Below, one piece after another: positions 48,068-57,114 of a stretch of DNA of 64,000 nucleotides; within the stretch, counting starts at the first letter, position 1; each line of letters opens with the position of its first letter. The notes under the pieces are model-generated. The model did no database searches and was not told the origin of the DNA. It saw only the letters and a program-made list of their open reading frames with translations. This DNA comes from Modicisalibacter luteus DSM 23508 (lineage in GTDB: Bacteria; Pseudomonadota; Gammaproteobacteria; Pseudomonadales; Halomonadaceae). The stretch is from assembly GCF_000378505.1 (NCBI RefSeq), contig NZ_KB899994.1:124001-188000 (forward strand), given 5' to 3'. The position numbers and the translations under genes were made by a program.

Positions 48068-48964
48068 ATGCAGTTTCCCACACTTGAGGATGTCGTCGGT
48101 AATACGCCCCTGGTGCGTCTGCAGCGTATCGGCGCTGGCCGCAACAATACCATTCTGGCCAAGCTCGAGGGCAACAATCCGGCAGGTTCGGTCAAGGATC
48201 GTCCGGCACTGTCCATGATTGGAGAAGCTGAGGCGCGCGGTGAAATTGTGCCGGGCGACACTCTGATCGAGGCGACCTCGGGCAACACCGGTATCGCCAT
48301 GGCCATGGCGGCTGCCATCAAGGGGTATCGAATGGTGCTTGTCATGCCGGACAATGCTTCGAGCGAACGCAAGCAGGCCATGGCGGCCTATGGCGCCGAG
48401 CTGATTACCGTGACCAAACAACAGGGCATGGAAGGGGCTCGCGATCTTGCACAGGCGATGATCGATCGGGGAGAAGGCAAGCCGCTCAATCAGTTCGCCA
48501 ATCCTGACAATCCGATGGCGCATTACCGGACGACCGGTCCCGAGTTGTGGCAACAGACCGAAGGGACTTTAACTCACTTCGTCAGTTCGATGGGAACCAC
48601 CGGCACGATCATGGGTGTTTCCCGCTTTCTCAAGGAGCGTAATCCGGCCATTCAGATTGTCGGGCTGCAGCCGGAAGATGGAGCCAGCATCGCCGGCATT
48701 CGTCGTTGGCCCAAGGAATATCTGCCGAGTATCTTCGACGCCAGCCGAGTCGATCAGGTGCTTGATATCGGCCAACCCGAAGCCGAAGAACATATGCGGC
48801 GCTTGGCCAGGGAGGAAGGCATTCTGGCTGGCGTCTCTTCCGGTGGGGCACTGGCTGGAGCCTTGAGAATCGCCGAGCAGGTCGAGAATGCCGTGATCGT
48901 GTTTATTGTCTGTGACCGCGGTGACCGATACCTCTCCACTGGCCTCTTCGCCCCGGAAATTTGA
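48068..48964 (+). CDS. cysM: O-acetylserine sulfhydrylase B (cysteine synthase B)
   Basis: PLP enzyme that makes cysteine from O-acetylserine and sulfide or thiosulfate. From the ATG at 48068 (AAGGA upstream) it has 298 residues. PLP Lys43 in NPAGSVKDRPAL; TSGNTGIAMA binds phosphate; GTTGTIMGVSRFLKE follows. CysM is favoured over CysK by RQ/MGTTGTI context and by its place between gacS and rlmD-relA. The open frame runs 33 codons further upstream without family match. Confidence 0.93.
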   Translation: MQFPTLEDVVGNTPLVRLQRIGAGRNNTILAKLEGNNPAGSVKDRPALSMIGEAEARGEIVPGDTLIEATSGNTGIAMAMAAAIKGYRMVLVMPDNASSERKQAMAAYGAELITVTKQQGMEGARDLAQAMIDRGEGKPLNQFANPDNPMAHYRTTGPELWQQTEGTLTHFVSSMGTTGTIMGVSRFLKERNPAIQIVGLQPEDGASIAGIRRWPKEYLPSIFDASRVDQVLDIGQPEAEEHMRRLAREEGILAGVSSGGALAGALRIAEQVENAVIVFIVCDRGDRYLSTGLFAPEI

Positions 48965-48966
48965 GC

Positions 48967-50325
48967 ATGGCCATGTTAGGTAAGCGCCGCCCGGCCAATC
49001 CGAAAAAATTGCCTAAGCGCCATTCTTCCCCCGTATCTCCTTCTGACGAGCCGGGCGTCATGGTGACGCGCCTGGCCCATGATGGGCGGGGTGTTGCTCG
49101 CGATGCCGAGGGGAAGACGTTGTTCATCGATCGTGCGCTGCCTGGGGAGCGGGTAAGTGTCGCCGTTCACCGAAGCCGCAAGCGTTTCGACGAGGCGCAT
49201 GTTCGGGAATGGCTGGTCACCTCGCCCGAACGGAACGCTCCGGCCTGCCCTCACTATGAGCGCTGTGGTGGCTGCAACCTGCAGCACCTAGCCTTGGACG
49301 CACAACGACGACACAAGAGCGAGGTGCTTGTCGACCAATTGGCGCGCCAAGGATTGTCCTTGCCGGGTGAGCCCATGATTCTCGCCTCAGAGAGCTTGGG
49401 TTATCGCAGGCGTGCACGCATCGGCGTCAAGGTCGATGCACAGGGGCGGGTGCATCTGGGGTTTCGTGAGCGCAACAGCCACCATCTCGTCGATATCGCT
49501 ACCTGTCCGGTGTTGGTGCCCGAGCTGAATGAACTGTTGCCTTCGTTACTCGAGTGCCTGGGGCAGCTCCAGTCGCCGCGCCTGGTTGGGCATGTGGAAG
49601 TGGTAGCCGGTGATACGCAGGCGGCGGTCGTCATCCGCCAGTTGCGCGACGATCCGGTGGACTGGCTGCGATGGCAGAGGTGGGCCGATGTCCGGAACGT
49701 TGCCATGGGCCGGCTTGTCGGGCGTGACGATCCTCGACTCGAGTGGTACGGCAGTACGCCTGACCTAGGTTACACACTTATAAGCAGAGACCATCGTCTG
49801 CGACTGGCCTTTTCTCCGGGTGACTTTCTTCAGGTCAATGCTGAGGTCAATCAGCAAATGGTGTCGTTGGCACTCGACTGGTTGCAGCCGGCCTCTACCG
49901 ATCGGGTAATTGATTTGTTTGCGGGGGTAGGGAACTTTACGCTGGCGCTGGCGCCACATGTGGCGGAAGTCATTGGCATCGAAGGCAGCCCGGATATGGT
50001 GGCGCGTCTGAAAGGCAATGCGCAGGACAACGGTTTGAACAATATTGAGGCAAGGCAAGCCGATCTGGGACAGGCGCTGGAACTTGGATCGCTTCCCGAC
50101 CTTGTGGTGATGGATCCGCCGCGTGATGGCGCCGAAGCGGTTTGTCAGACGCTTGGGGGGCAACCGGTACCGCGTATTCTCTATGTGTCATGCGATCCAG
50201 CGACACTAGCCCGCGATGCGGCACATCTGGTGCATGCCGGTTACCACATCACGCGCGCAGCCGTCGCCGACATGTTTGTTCAAACGGCGCATCTTGAGTC
50301 CATGCTCCTGTTCGAGCGTGGGTAG
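48967..50325 (+). CDS. rlmD: 23S rRNA (uracil-1939) methyltransferase RlmD
   Basis: SAM-dependent methylase of 23S rRNA, also called RumA. It has 452 residues from ATG 48967 (an ATG two codons later is also possible). N-terminal TRAM domain; four iron-sulfur cysteines at 94, 100, 103 (CPHYERCGGC) and 180 (DIATCP). SAM motif DLFAGVGNF; DPPRDGA; catalytic cysteine in YVSCDPATLARD. It follows cysM with two bases between and precedes relA by 51 bases. Confidence 0.95.
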   Translation: MAMLGKRRPANPKKLPKRHSSPVSPSDEPGVMVTRLAHDGRGVARDAEGKTLFIDRALPGERVSVAVHRSRKRFDEAHVREWLVTSPERNAPACPHYERCGGCNLQHLALDAQRRHKSEVLVDQLARQGLSLPGEPMILASESLGYRRRARIGVKVDAQGRVHLGFRERNSHHLVDIATCPVLVPELNELLPSLLECLGQLQSPRLVGHVEVVAGDTQAAVVIRQLRDDPVDWLRWQRWADVRNVAMGRLVGRDDPRLEWYGSTPDLGYTLISRDHRLRLAFSPGDFLQVNAEVNQQMVSLALDWLQPASTDRVIDLFAGVGNFTLALAPHVAEVIGIEGSPDMVARLKGNAQDNGLNNIEARQADLGQALELGSLPDLVVMDPPRDGAEAVCQTLGGQPVPRILYVSCDPATLARDAAHLVHAGYHITRAAVADMFVQTAHLESMLLFERG

Positions 50326-50376
50326 GGTTTGCAATGTTCCAGCCAAGACGGGCAGGAACAGGAGGGGTCCAATAAC

Positions 50377-52638
50377 ATGGTCAAGGTTCGCGAAGACCAG
50401 CCATTGACCGCCACGGGCGGTGTCGATATCGGGGTTTGGCTTGATCGCTTGAATGCCGATGTCTCCCTGCGTGACGTCGACGAGATGCGTGCAGCGTGCG
50501 ATCTTGCCGAGCGCTTGGCGAGCGAGGCGGAGAAACCCCACAAGGCCTGGCTCGAGGATGGCTCCAGCTTCCGGACCGGGCTGGAAATGGCCGATATTCT
50601 CAGCGACTTGAAGCTAGACCAGGAGGCACTTGAAGCCGCCGTGCTGTACCGGGCTGTGCGTGAAGGGCGGATCTCTCTACAGGCGGTGGAAAAACGCTTT
50701 GGTGGGGGGGTGGCCCGGCTCATCGAAGGCGTGCTCAATATGGCGGCAATCAGCCAGCAGCAGGCGCCGAGTCATGGCATGTCCCAGCATAACCAGCAGG
50801 ACAACCTGCGCAAGATGCTGGTCACCATGATCGACGATGTACGGGTTGCCCTGATCAAGATTGCCGAGCGGACCTGTGCCCTGCGGCAAGTTCGAGAAGC
50901 GCCTCGCGACAAGCGCCTGCGGGTGGCCCGCGAAGTGTTCGATATCTATGCGCCGTTGGCGCATCGCCTCGGTATCGGTCAGTTGAAGTGGGAGTTGGAA
51001 GATCTTTCCTTCCGTTACCTGCACGAGGACGATTACAAAACGATTGCCAAGCTTCTGGCCGAGAAGCGTCTGGATCGCGATCATTACATTCAGGATGTCG
51101 TTTCCCGACTAGAGCACTTGCTTGAAGAGCACGGCATCTCCCGCTACCAGGTCGATGGCCGGGCCAAGCATATCTATTCCATCTGGCGCAAAATGAAGCG
51201 CAAGCGCATCGATTTCTCGCAAGTCTACGATGTGCGTGCTGTGCGTATCCTTGTCCCGGAAGTGACTGATTGCTACACCGCGCTGGGCATCGTGCACTCC
51301 CAGTGGCGCCACGTGCCCAACGAATTCGACGACTATATCGCCAACCCCAAGAAAAACGGTTACCAATCGCTGCACACGGCACTGATAGGCCCTGAGAATA
51401 AGGTACTGGAAATTCAGATTCGCACCTTCGCCATGCACGAAGAAGCGGAGTTGGGGGTCTGTGCCCACTGGCGTTACAAGGGGCATGACATTAACGCCAA
51501 GAGTCGGGGCTACGAAGAAAAAATCGCCTGGTTGCGGCAGGTACTCGAGTGGCAGGATGAAGTCGGTGACCTGGGGGACCTCAAGGTGGGGTTGTCCAGC
51601 GATGTGGCGCCGGATCGTATCTACGTGTTTACCCCTGATGGTCATGTCATTGACCTGCCGCGGGTTGCGACGCCCATCGACTTTGCCTACCGGGTGCATA
51701 CCGAGATTGGACACCGCTGCCGTGGGGCCAAGATCAATGGCCGTATTGTACCACTGACCTACAAGCTAAAGACCGGCCAGCAGATTGAGATTCTGACTGC
51801 TACCAAGGGGGGGCCCAGTCGCGACTGGCTCAACCCCTCACTGGGCTTCGTCAAGACTTCGCGTGCACGTGCCAAGATCCAGGCCTGGTTCAAACACCAG
51901 GCACGGGACCAGAATCTCGAGGAAGGACGGGTTCTGTTCGAAAAGGAATTTCGACGCCTGGACCTCGAAGGCTTCGATCTCGATACGCTGGCCAAGTCGG
52001 TCAATTATCAATCGCCAGATGACATGTACGCTGCCATCGGCGCAGGCGATCTGCGTATCGGTCAGGTACTTCATCAGGCCCAGCAGCTCTTTGGAGATAC
52101 CGAGGACGAAGATCAGCTCGATCGACTGCTGACAAAACCCCGGCGCAGCGGGAAGGTCAAGGATGACGGTATCACCGTGCTTGGTGTCGGCAACCTCAAG
52201 ACAGCGATGGCCAATTGCTGTCACCCCGTGCCCGGCGATCAGATCGTCGGCTATATCACTCAAGGGCGCGGCGTCACCATACACCGGCAGGATTGTCCAA
52301 ATATCCTGCAACTTCGCGCCGAAGAGCCGAGGCGTATCGTCGATGTGGAGTGGGGGACGCAAGCGCATACGCAATATCCGGTCGACATCGAGATCGATGC
52401 ATGGGATCGGTCGGGCCTGCTGCGCGATGTAACCAGTGTACTCACCCATGAGCGCGTCAATGTGCTGGCGGTCAATACGGTGACGAACACGACCGATAAC
52501 ATCGCCCGCTTGAAGATTACCCTTGAGGTTGATGGACTGGAGTCGTTGGGTCGTATCTTCTCACGCATCCAGCAACTGCCCAACGTCATCGACGTCAAGC
52601 GCTTGCGTAGTGGCGTCAGCAAAAAGGCCGCTTCATGA
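50377..52638 (+). CDS. relA: (p)ppGpp synthetase RelA
   Basis: Ribosome-associated stringent-response synthetase. From the ATG at 50377 (AGGAGGGG upstream) it has 753 residues. The N-terminal hydrolase-like domain lacks the HDxxED metal motif, as in true RelA. The synthetase has VYDVRAVRIL and EFDDYIANPKKNGYQSLHTA, the acidic EFDD-type of RelA. TGS (FTPDGHVIDLPR), the CCHPVPGD zinc-finger region and a C-terminal ACT domain follow. mazG overlaps by four bases. Confidence 0.96.
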   Translation: MVKVREDQPLTATGGVDIGVWLDRLNADVSLRDVDEMRAACDLAERLASEAEKPHKAWLEDGSSFRTGLEMADILSDLKLDQEALEAAVLYRAVREGRISLQAVEKRFGGGVARLIEGVLNMAAISQQQAPSHGMSQHNQQDNLRKMLVTMIDDVRVALIKIAERTCALRQVREAPRDKRLRVAREVFDIYAPLAHRLGIGQLKWELEDLSFRYLHEDDYKTIAKLLAEKRLDRDHYIQDVVSRLEHLLEEHGISRYQVDGRAKHIYSIWRKMKRKRIDFSQVYDVRAVRILVPEVTDCYTALGIVHSQWRHVPNEFDDYIANPKKNGYQSLHTALIGPENKVLEIQIRTFAMHEEAELGVCAHWRYKGHDINAKSRGYEEKIAWLRQVLEWQDEVGDLGDLKVGLSSDVAPDRIYVFTPDGHVIDLPRVATPIDFAYRVHTEIGHRCRGAKINGRIVPLTYKLKTGQQIEILTATKGGPSRDWLNPSLGFVKTSRARAKIQAWFKHQARDQNLEEGRVLFEKEFRRLDLEGFDLDTLAKSVNYQSPDDMYAAIGAGDLRIGQVLHQAQQLFGDTEDEDQLDRLLTKPRRSGKVKDDGITVLGVGNLKTAMANCCHPVPGDQIVGYITQGRGVTIHRQDCPNILQLRAEEPRRIVDVEWGTQAHTQYPVDIEIDAWDRSGLLRDVTSVLTHERVNVLAVNTVTNTTDNIARLKITLEVDGLESLGRIFSRIQQLPNVIDVKRLRSGVSKKAAS

Positions 52639-53477
52639 GCGACACGTCACGTTATTCGTTACAAGATCTATTGGCCCTCATGGCCGTGCTTCGTGACCCT
52701 GAGCAGGGCTGCCCGTGGGATATCAGGCAAGACTGGGGCTCCATCGTTCCGCATACTATCGAGGAAGCCTACGAAGTAGCAGATGCCATTGAGCGTCGGG
52801 CCTATGATGAGCTTCCTGGCGAACTGGGCGATCTGTTGTTCCAGGTGATTTATTACAGCCAGTTCGCCAAGGAAGAAGGGCGCTTCGACTTTCATGACGT
52901 GGTTGACGCCCTGACCACGAAAATGATTGCACGACATCCACACGTATTTCCAGATGGTACGCTGACATCGCGTCGGCAGGGCATCGATGCTGCTCAGGTC
53001 GAGACAGCTCAGGTGAATTCCCGGTGGGAAGCGCTAAAGGCCGAGGAGCGTCAGGCGCGTGATGCAGTATCGGTGCTCGATGACGTACCTCGGGCCCTGC
53101 CGGCGCTGTCACGCGCCGCCAAGCTGACCAAGCGGGCCTCAAGGGTCGGCTTCGATTGGCCCGATACCCGTGGGATACTGGATAAGATTCGCGAAGAACT
53201 CGACGAAGTCGAGGAGGCGTTGGCAGCGGATGATGACGTTCATGCCCGAGAGGAAGTCGGTGATCTGCTGTTTGCTGTCGTCAACCTGGCACGGCGACTC
53301 AAGGCCGATCCCGAACAGGCCCTTCGCGCTACCAATGCCAAGTTCGAGCGCCGTTTTCGGTACGTGGAAAAGGCACTGGCGCAGTCGGGGCGGGCGCCTT
53401 CTGATGCCAGCCTGGAAGATATGGATGCCCATTGGAATGACGCCAAACGTCTCGAGAACCACTCAGGAAACGATTAG
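52635..53477 (+). CDS. mazG: Nucleoside triphosphate pyrophosphohydrolase MazG
   Basis: Hydrolyses NTPs and dNTPs to monophosphates; in E. coli it lowers ppGpp effects and is co-transcribed near relA. It has 280 residues with tandem MazG domains. The first has GCPWD and the HTIEEAYEVADAI/ELGDLLFQV metal motif; the second has EELDEVEEAL/EEVGDLLFAVVNL. It overlaps relA (ATGA) and precedes ppc by 59 bases. No MazEF toxin-antitoxin genes are beside it. Confidence 0.95.
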   Translation: MSDTSRYSLQDLLALMAVLRDPEQGCPWDIRQDWGSIVPHTIEEAYEVADAIERRAYDELPGELGDLLFQVIYYSQFAKEEGRFDFHDVVDALTTKMIARHPHVFPDGTLTSRRQGIDAAQVETAQVNSRWEALKAEERQARDAVSVLDDVPRALPALSRAAKLTKRASRVGFDWPDTRGILDKIREELDEVEEALAADDDVHAREEVGDLLFAVVNLARRLKADPEQALRATNAKFERRFRYVEKALAQSGRAPSDASLEDMDAHWNDAKRLENHSGND

Positions 53478-53536
53478 GCGTTCCCGCTGTAGCGGTATCG
53501 GTCCAGTGATGAAGCTACCAGTCCAAGGAGAGCTGC

Positions 53537-56185
53537 ATGAGTGATGACCTACATGAATCGCTTCGCGAAAATGTCCGCGTTCTGGGCGACAGTCTAGGAC
53601 ATACCATCGCCGACGATTTGGGCGATGCTTTCGTCGACAAGATCGAGACTATTCGCGCCTATGCCAAACGTGGCAGGCAAGGTGATGCACAAGCACAGCG
53701 CGAACTCAAAGATTACCTGCGTGGTTTGCCCGATCAAGATCTGCTGCCTGTAACACGGGCCTTCAACCAGTTCCTCAACCTCGCCAACATCGCTGAGCAG
53801 CACTACCGCGCACGCTTTCGCCGCGTAGAGGACTACAAGCCCGGTTTTCAGCCGGTGCTTGGCGAATTGTTGAACCGAATCCGCGAATCCGGGCATAGTC
53901 CGAGGCATATCGTTGAAACTCTGGCGGGCATGCGGGTCGAGCTGGTGCTTACCGCGCATCCAACCGAGGTCATTCGACGCACGCTGATTCAAAAATACGA
54001 TGCAATCGATGAATGCCTGACACTCATGGAGAGCGCGGCGGACTATCCCGAGAAGGCGACACGAGCACATGCCCGGCTGAACGAGCTGATCGCTCAGGCC
54101 TGGCATACCGATGAGATTCGCCATGAGCGCCCCACTCCCGTGGACGAAGCTAAATGGGGCTTTGCTGTCATCGAGAACTCGCTCTGGGAAGCCGTGCCCA
54201 ACTTTCACCGAGACCTGGACAATCTGCTGCTCGAAACCGCCGGTGAACGTTTGCCCTTGGATGCTGCTCCGTTGCGTTTTGCGTCCTGGATGGGCGGGGA
54301 TCGGGATGGCAACCCCAACGTGACAGCAAAGGTGACGCGCGAGGTGCTCCTGCTGGGACGTTGGATGGCCGCCGATCTCTATCTGCGCGATCTGGAACAG
54401 CTCAAGGGCGAGCTGTCGATGTGGAAAGCCAACAGTGCACTAAAGGCTGAGGTAGGCGATGACCCTGAGCCTTACCGGGCATTGCTCAAGCGCTTGGTGA
54501 TGCGTGTCGAGGCGACCCGGGACTGGGCGCAAGCCACCCTCGACGGCGAGAAATACGATGGTGGCCCTATCATCGAGACCCGCGATCAGCTCTATGCGCC
54601 GCTACTGGCCTGTTATCGCTCGCTGTGCGATGTAGGCCTCGACTCGATTGCCAATGGCGCGCTACTCGATACGCTGCGGCGTATCGCCGTCTTCGGTGTC
54701 ACCCTGGCCAAGCTCGACATTCGTCAGGAAGCGGGCCGCCATGCCCTGGTCTTCGATGAGCTCTGCTCTTATCTAGGCTTGGGGCATTACCATGAGTGGG
54801 ATGAAGAAAAGCGGCAAGCATTCCTGCTGGCGGAGCTCGAGTCCCCACGTCCATTGATTCCGCGTCGCTGGGAATGCTCCACCGAAACGCGCGAGGTCAT
54901 CGATACCTTCCGCGTAATTGCCAATGAGCAACGAGAAGCGTTGGGGACTTACATTATATCGATGGCGGCGCAGCCATCCGATGTGTTGGCCGTGGCCCTG
55001 TTGATGAGGGAGGTAGGGGGCGACGTACGCCTGCCGATCGCACCGTTATTCGAAACTCTCGACGATCTCGATCACGCCAGTGAGGCTATCGATAAGCTGC
55101 TGTCGTTGCCCGGCTACCGGCGGCTCATCGGTGATCGTCAGGAAGTCATGATCGGCTATTCAGACTCCGCCAAGGATGCCGGCCAGTTGGCTGCCGCCTG
55201 GGCGCAATACCGGGCGCAAGAAACCCTTGTCGAGGTCTGTCGCAAGCATGGTGTCGACTTCACGCTTTTCCATGGCCGTGGAGGTACCGTGGGGCGCGGC
55301 GGCGGTCCGGCGCATGCCGCTATCCTTTCCCAGCCGCCAGGCTCGGTCAACGGTAGTCTGCGTGTGACCGAGCAGGGCGAGATGATCCGCTTCAAGTTCG
55401 GTCAGCCGGATATCGCCCTGCGTTCGATGGAAATCTATACCAGTGCCGTGCTCGAGGCGACACTCCTGCCGCCTCCATCACCCCAGCCGGAATGGCGCGA
55501 AGAAATGAACCGGCTAGCCAGCATTGCGCATAAGGGCTATGTCGGTGTGGTACGCGAAAATCCGGATTTCGTACCCTATTTCCGGGCTGTGACCCCGGAA
55601 GAGGCGCTGGGTCGCTTGCCGCTCGGGTCACGCCCTGCCAAGCGCCGTCAGGAAGGCGGCGTCGAATCTCTGCGGGCAATTCCATGGATCTTCGCCTGGA
55701 CTCAGATCCGCCTGATGCTGCCGGCCTGGCTGGGCAGTGGCGAGGCCTTCGCCACCCGGATGGAAGAAGAAAGCGGTCTCGAGCGGCTGCGGGAGATGCG
55801 GCAGCGCTGGCCGTTCTTCGGTACCTATCTCGACATGTTGGAAATGCTGCTAGCGAAGGCGGACATCGAGATTGCCGCCTACTATGAGCATCGTCTGGTC
55901 GATGAACCTTCGCTGAAGGCGTTGGGCCAGCAGCTTCGGGATCGGCTGGTGCGCCTGCATGGGGTTCTACTGGAAATCCTGGACCAGCGCGAATTGCTCG
56001 AGGGCACGCCGTTGATCCGACAAGCGATTGAAGTGCGTAATCCTTATATCGACCCATTGCATGGTCTACAGGCCGAGCTATTGCAGCGCAACCGAGACGC
56101 GGACGGTGCCATCAGCCCAGCGCTGTCACGGGCGCTGATGGTGACTATGGCGGGGATCGCCGCCGGTCTTCGCAACACCGGTTAA
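53537..56185 (+). CDS. ppc: Phosphoenolpyruvate carboxylase
   Basis: Replenishes oxaloacetate from PEP and bicarbonate. It has 882 residues, against 883 in E. coli. Catalytic His141 in LVLTAHPTEVIRRT; SWMGGDRDGNPNVT; LDIRQE; MIGYSDSAKDAG; and FHGRGGTVGRGGGPAH with the key arginine. The C-terminus ends RNTG, the allosteric-site residue Asn-Thr-Gly. AAGGAGAG precedes the ATG. Confidence 0.97.
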   Translation: MSDDLHESLRENVRVLGDSLGHTIADDLGDAFVDKIETIRAYAKRGRQGDAQAQRELKDYLRGLPDQDLLPVTRAFNQFLNLANIAEQHYRARFRRVEDYKPGFQPVLGELLNRIRESGHSPRHIVETLAGMRVELVLTAHPTEVIRRTLIQKYDAIDECLTLMESAADYPEKATRAHARLNELIAQAWHTDEIRHERPTPVDEAKWGFAVIENSLWEAVPNFHRDLDNLLLETAGERLPLDAAPLRFASWMGGDRDGNPNVTAKVTREVLLLGRWMAADLYLRDLEQLKGELSMWKANSALKAEVGDDPEPYRALLKRLVMRVEATRDWAQATLDGEKYDGGPIIETRDQLYAPLLACYRSLCDVGLDSIANGALLDTLRRIAVFGVTLAKLDIRQEAGRHALVFDELCSYLGLGHYHEWDEEKRQAFLLAELESPRPLIPRRWECSTETREVIDTFRVIANEQREALGTYIISMAAQPSDVLAVALLMREVGGDVRLPIAPLFETLDDLDHASEAIDKLLSLPGYRRLIGDRQEVMIGYSDSAKDAGQLAAAWAQYRAQETLVEVCRKHGVDFTLFHGRGGTVGRGGGPAHAAILSQPPGSVNGSLRVTEQGEMIRFKFGQPDIALRSMEIYTSAVLEATLLPPPSPQPEWREEMNRLASIAHKGYVGVVRENPDFVPYFRAVTPEEALGRLPLGSRPAKRRQEGGVESLRAIPWIFAWTQIRLMLPAWLGSGEAFATRMEEESGLERLREMRQRWPFFGTYLDMLEMLLAKADIEIAAYYEHRLVDEPSLKALGQQLRDRLVRLHGVLLEILDQRELLEGTPLIRQAIEVRNPYIDPLHGLQAELLQRNRDADGAISPALSRALMVTMAGIAAGLRNTG

Positions 56186-56215
56186 GACACGCTATGTGCA
56201 CGTCGAACCTTTCGA

Positions 56216-56241
56216 ACGCCGGGTATAAGCTATCCCGGCGT
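56216..56241. terminator. Possible bidirectional terminator after ppc and panE
   Basis: ACGCCGGG (56216-56223) pairs with CCCGGCGT (56234-56241) around a ten-base loop. It overlaps the last codons of the minus-strand gene and has no real T-run. Confidence 0.35.
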
Positions 56242-57114
56242 GTTCTGGTAAAGCGCTGTCAGGGCCGGCGTGTCGATTCGATGGCGTTTCGCGGCGTCGA
56301 TCAAAGGACCAAGGATGGCGTCGCGCTCGGTGGGGCGGCCAGCGATCACGTCTTGCAGCATTGAGGCGCGGTTATTGGCAGTGGCTTCGATCACGTTCCA
56401 GACTTGGCGCGGCCATCCGATATCCGGGGCATCGATTCCCTCGGCGGCCATTAGCGTAACGAGATCATCGATGATGGCATCGACCATGGGCCGGAAAGGG
56501 CGGTCGCGTAATTGACCGTTCAGGATGCGGTAGCGGGACACGAGCGGGTTGATAGCGGCATTGACGGCGAGCTTGTGCCAGAGTCTACGACGTATGTCAT
56601 GACAGGGTTCGGTGGATAGATCTGCGACGGTGAGGGTGGTCGCAACATGTTCGGCGAGGTCGTAGTAACGCCCGTCCAAATGGCCGATATAGGTATGGCC
56701 ATGGCCGGCATGCACCACACTATCGGAGCCCACAGTGTAAGCGCCTTCGCTGGTAGTGGCGCACAGCACCGGACCGCGCCATCGGCGCGTGATAGGTTCC
56801 TGGATTTGGAAACCGTTCTGCCACAGTACGATTGGCGTGTCGTCGGCAATCCGCTGTGCAAGGTGCTCCAAGGCCTCGTTAGCAGCATAGGTCTTGGTAG
56901 TGAGATGCACCATGCGCGGGCGCTCCGGGGCCTGCTCGACGGTGATGCGCGGCACATAGCGGATTCGGCTTCCACCCTCGGGCGTGCTCTGCATGAACGG
57001 CTGTTCACTAGCCTGGCGTCCAATCACGGCCAGTGGCACGTGCCCTGAGAGGTGAGCAGCCAGCAAGCGTCCCAGAGCGCCGGGGCCGAGGATCAGCCAA
57101 GTACCGTTGCTCAT
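56230..57114 (-). CDS. panE: Ketopantoate reductase-like protein (PanE family)
   Basis: NADPH-dependent reductase of the PanE/ApbA family, making pantoate for coenzyme A if true to type. It has 294 residues. The nucleotide motif is ILGPGALGRLLAAHL; VHLTTKTY and LWQNGF follow; the catalytic lysine and the KLAVNAAINP region are present. AAGGAGGAGG precedes the ATG, an unusually good site. Its start shares four bases with the topB stop, so it lies in one transcript with topB. Other 2-dehydropantoate-like substrates are possible. Confidence 0.85.
   Translation of the reverse strand: MSNGTWLILGPGALGRLLAAHLSGHVPLAVIGRQASEQPFMQSTPEGGSRIRYVPRITVEQAPERPRMVHLTTKTYAANEALEHLAQRIADDTPIVLWQNGFQIQEPITRRWRGPVLCATTSEGAYTVGSDSVVHAGHGHTYIGHLDGRYYDLAEHVATTLTVADLSTEPCHDIRRRLWHKLAVNAAINPLVSRYRILNGQLRDRPFRPMVDAIIDDLVTLMAAEGIDAPDIGWPRQVWNVIEATANNRASMLQDVIAGRPTERDAILGPLIDAAKRHRIDTPALTALYQNTPG

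Noticed and set aside
52635-53477. MazEF toxin-antitoxin system next to mazG
   Set aside because: No small overlapping gene pair resembling mazE or mazF lies between relA and ppc.
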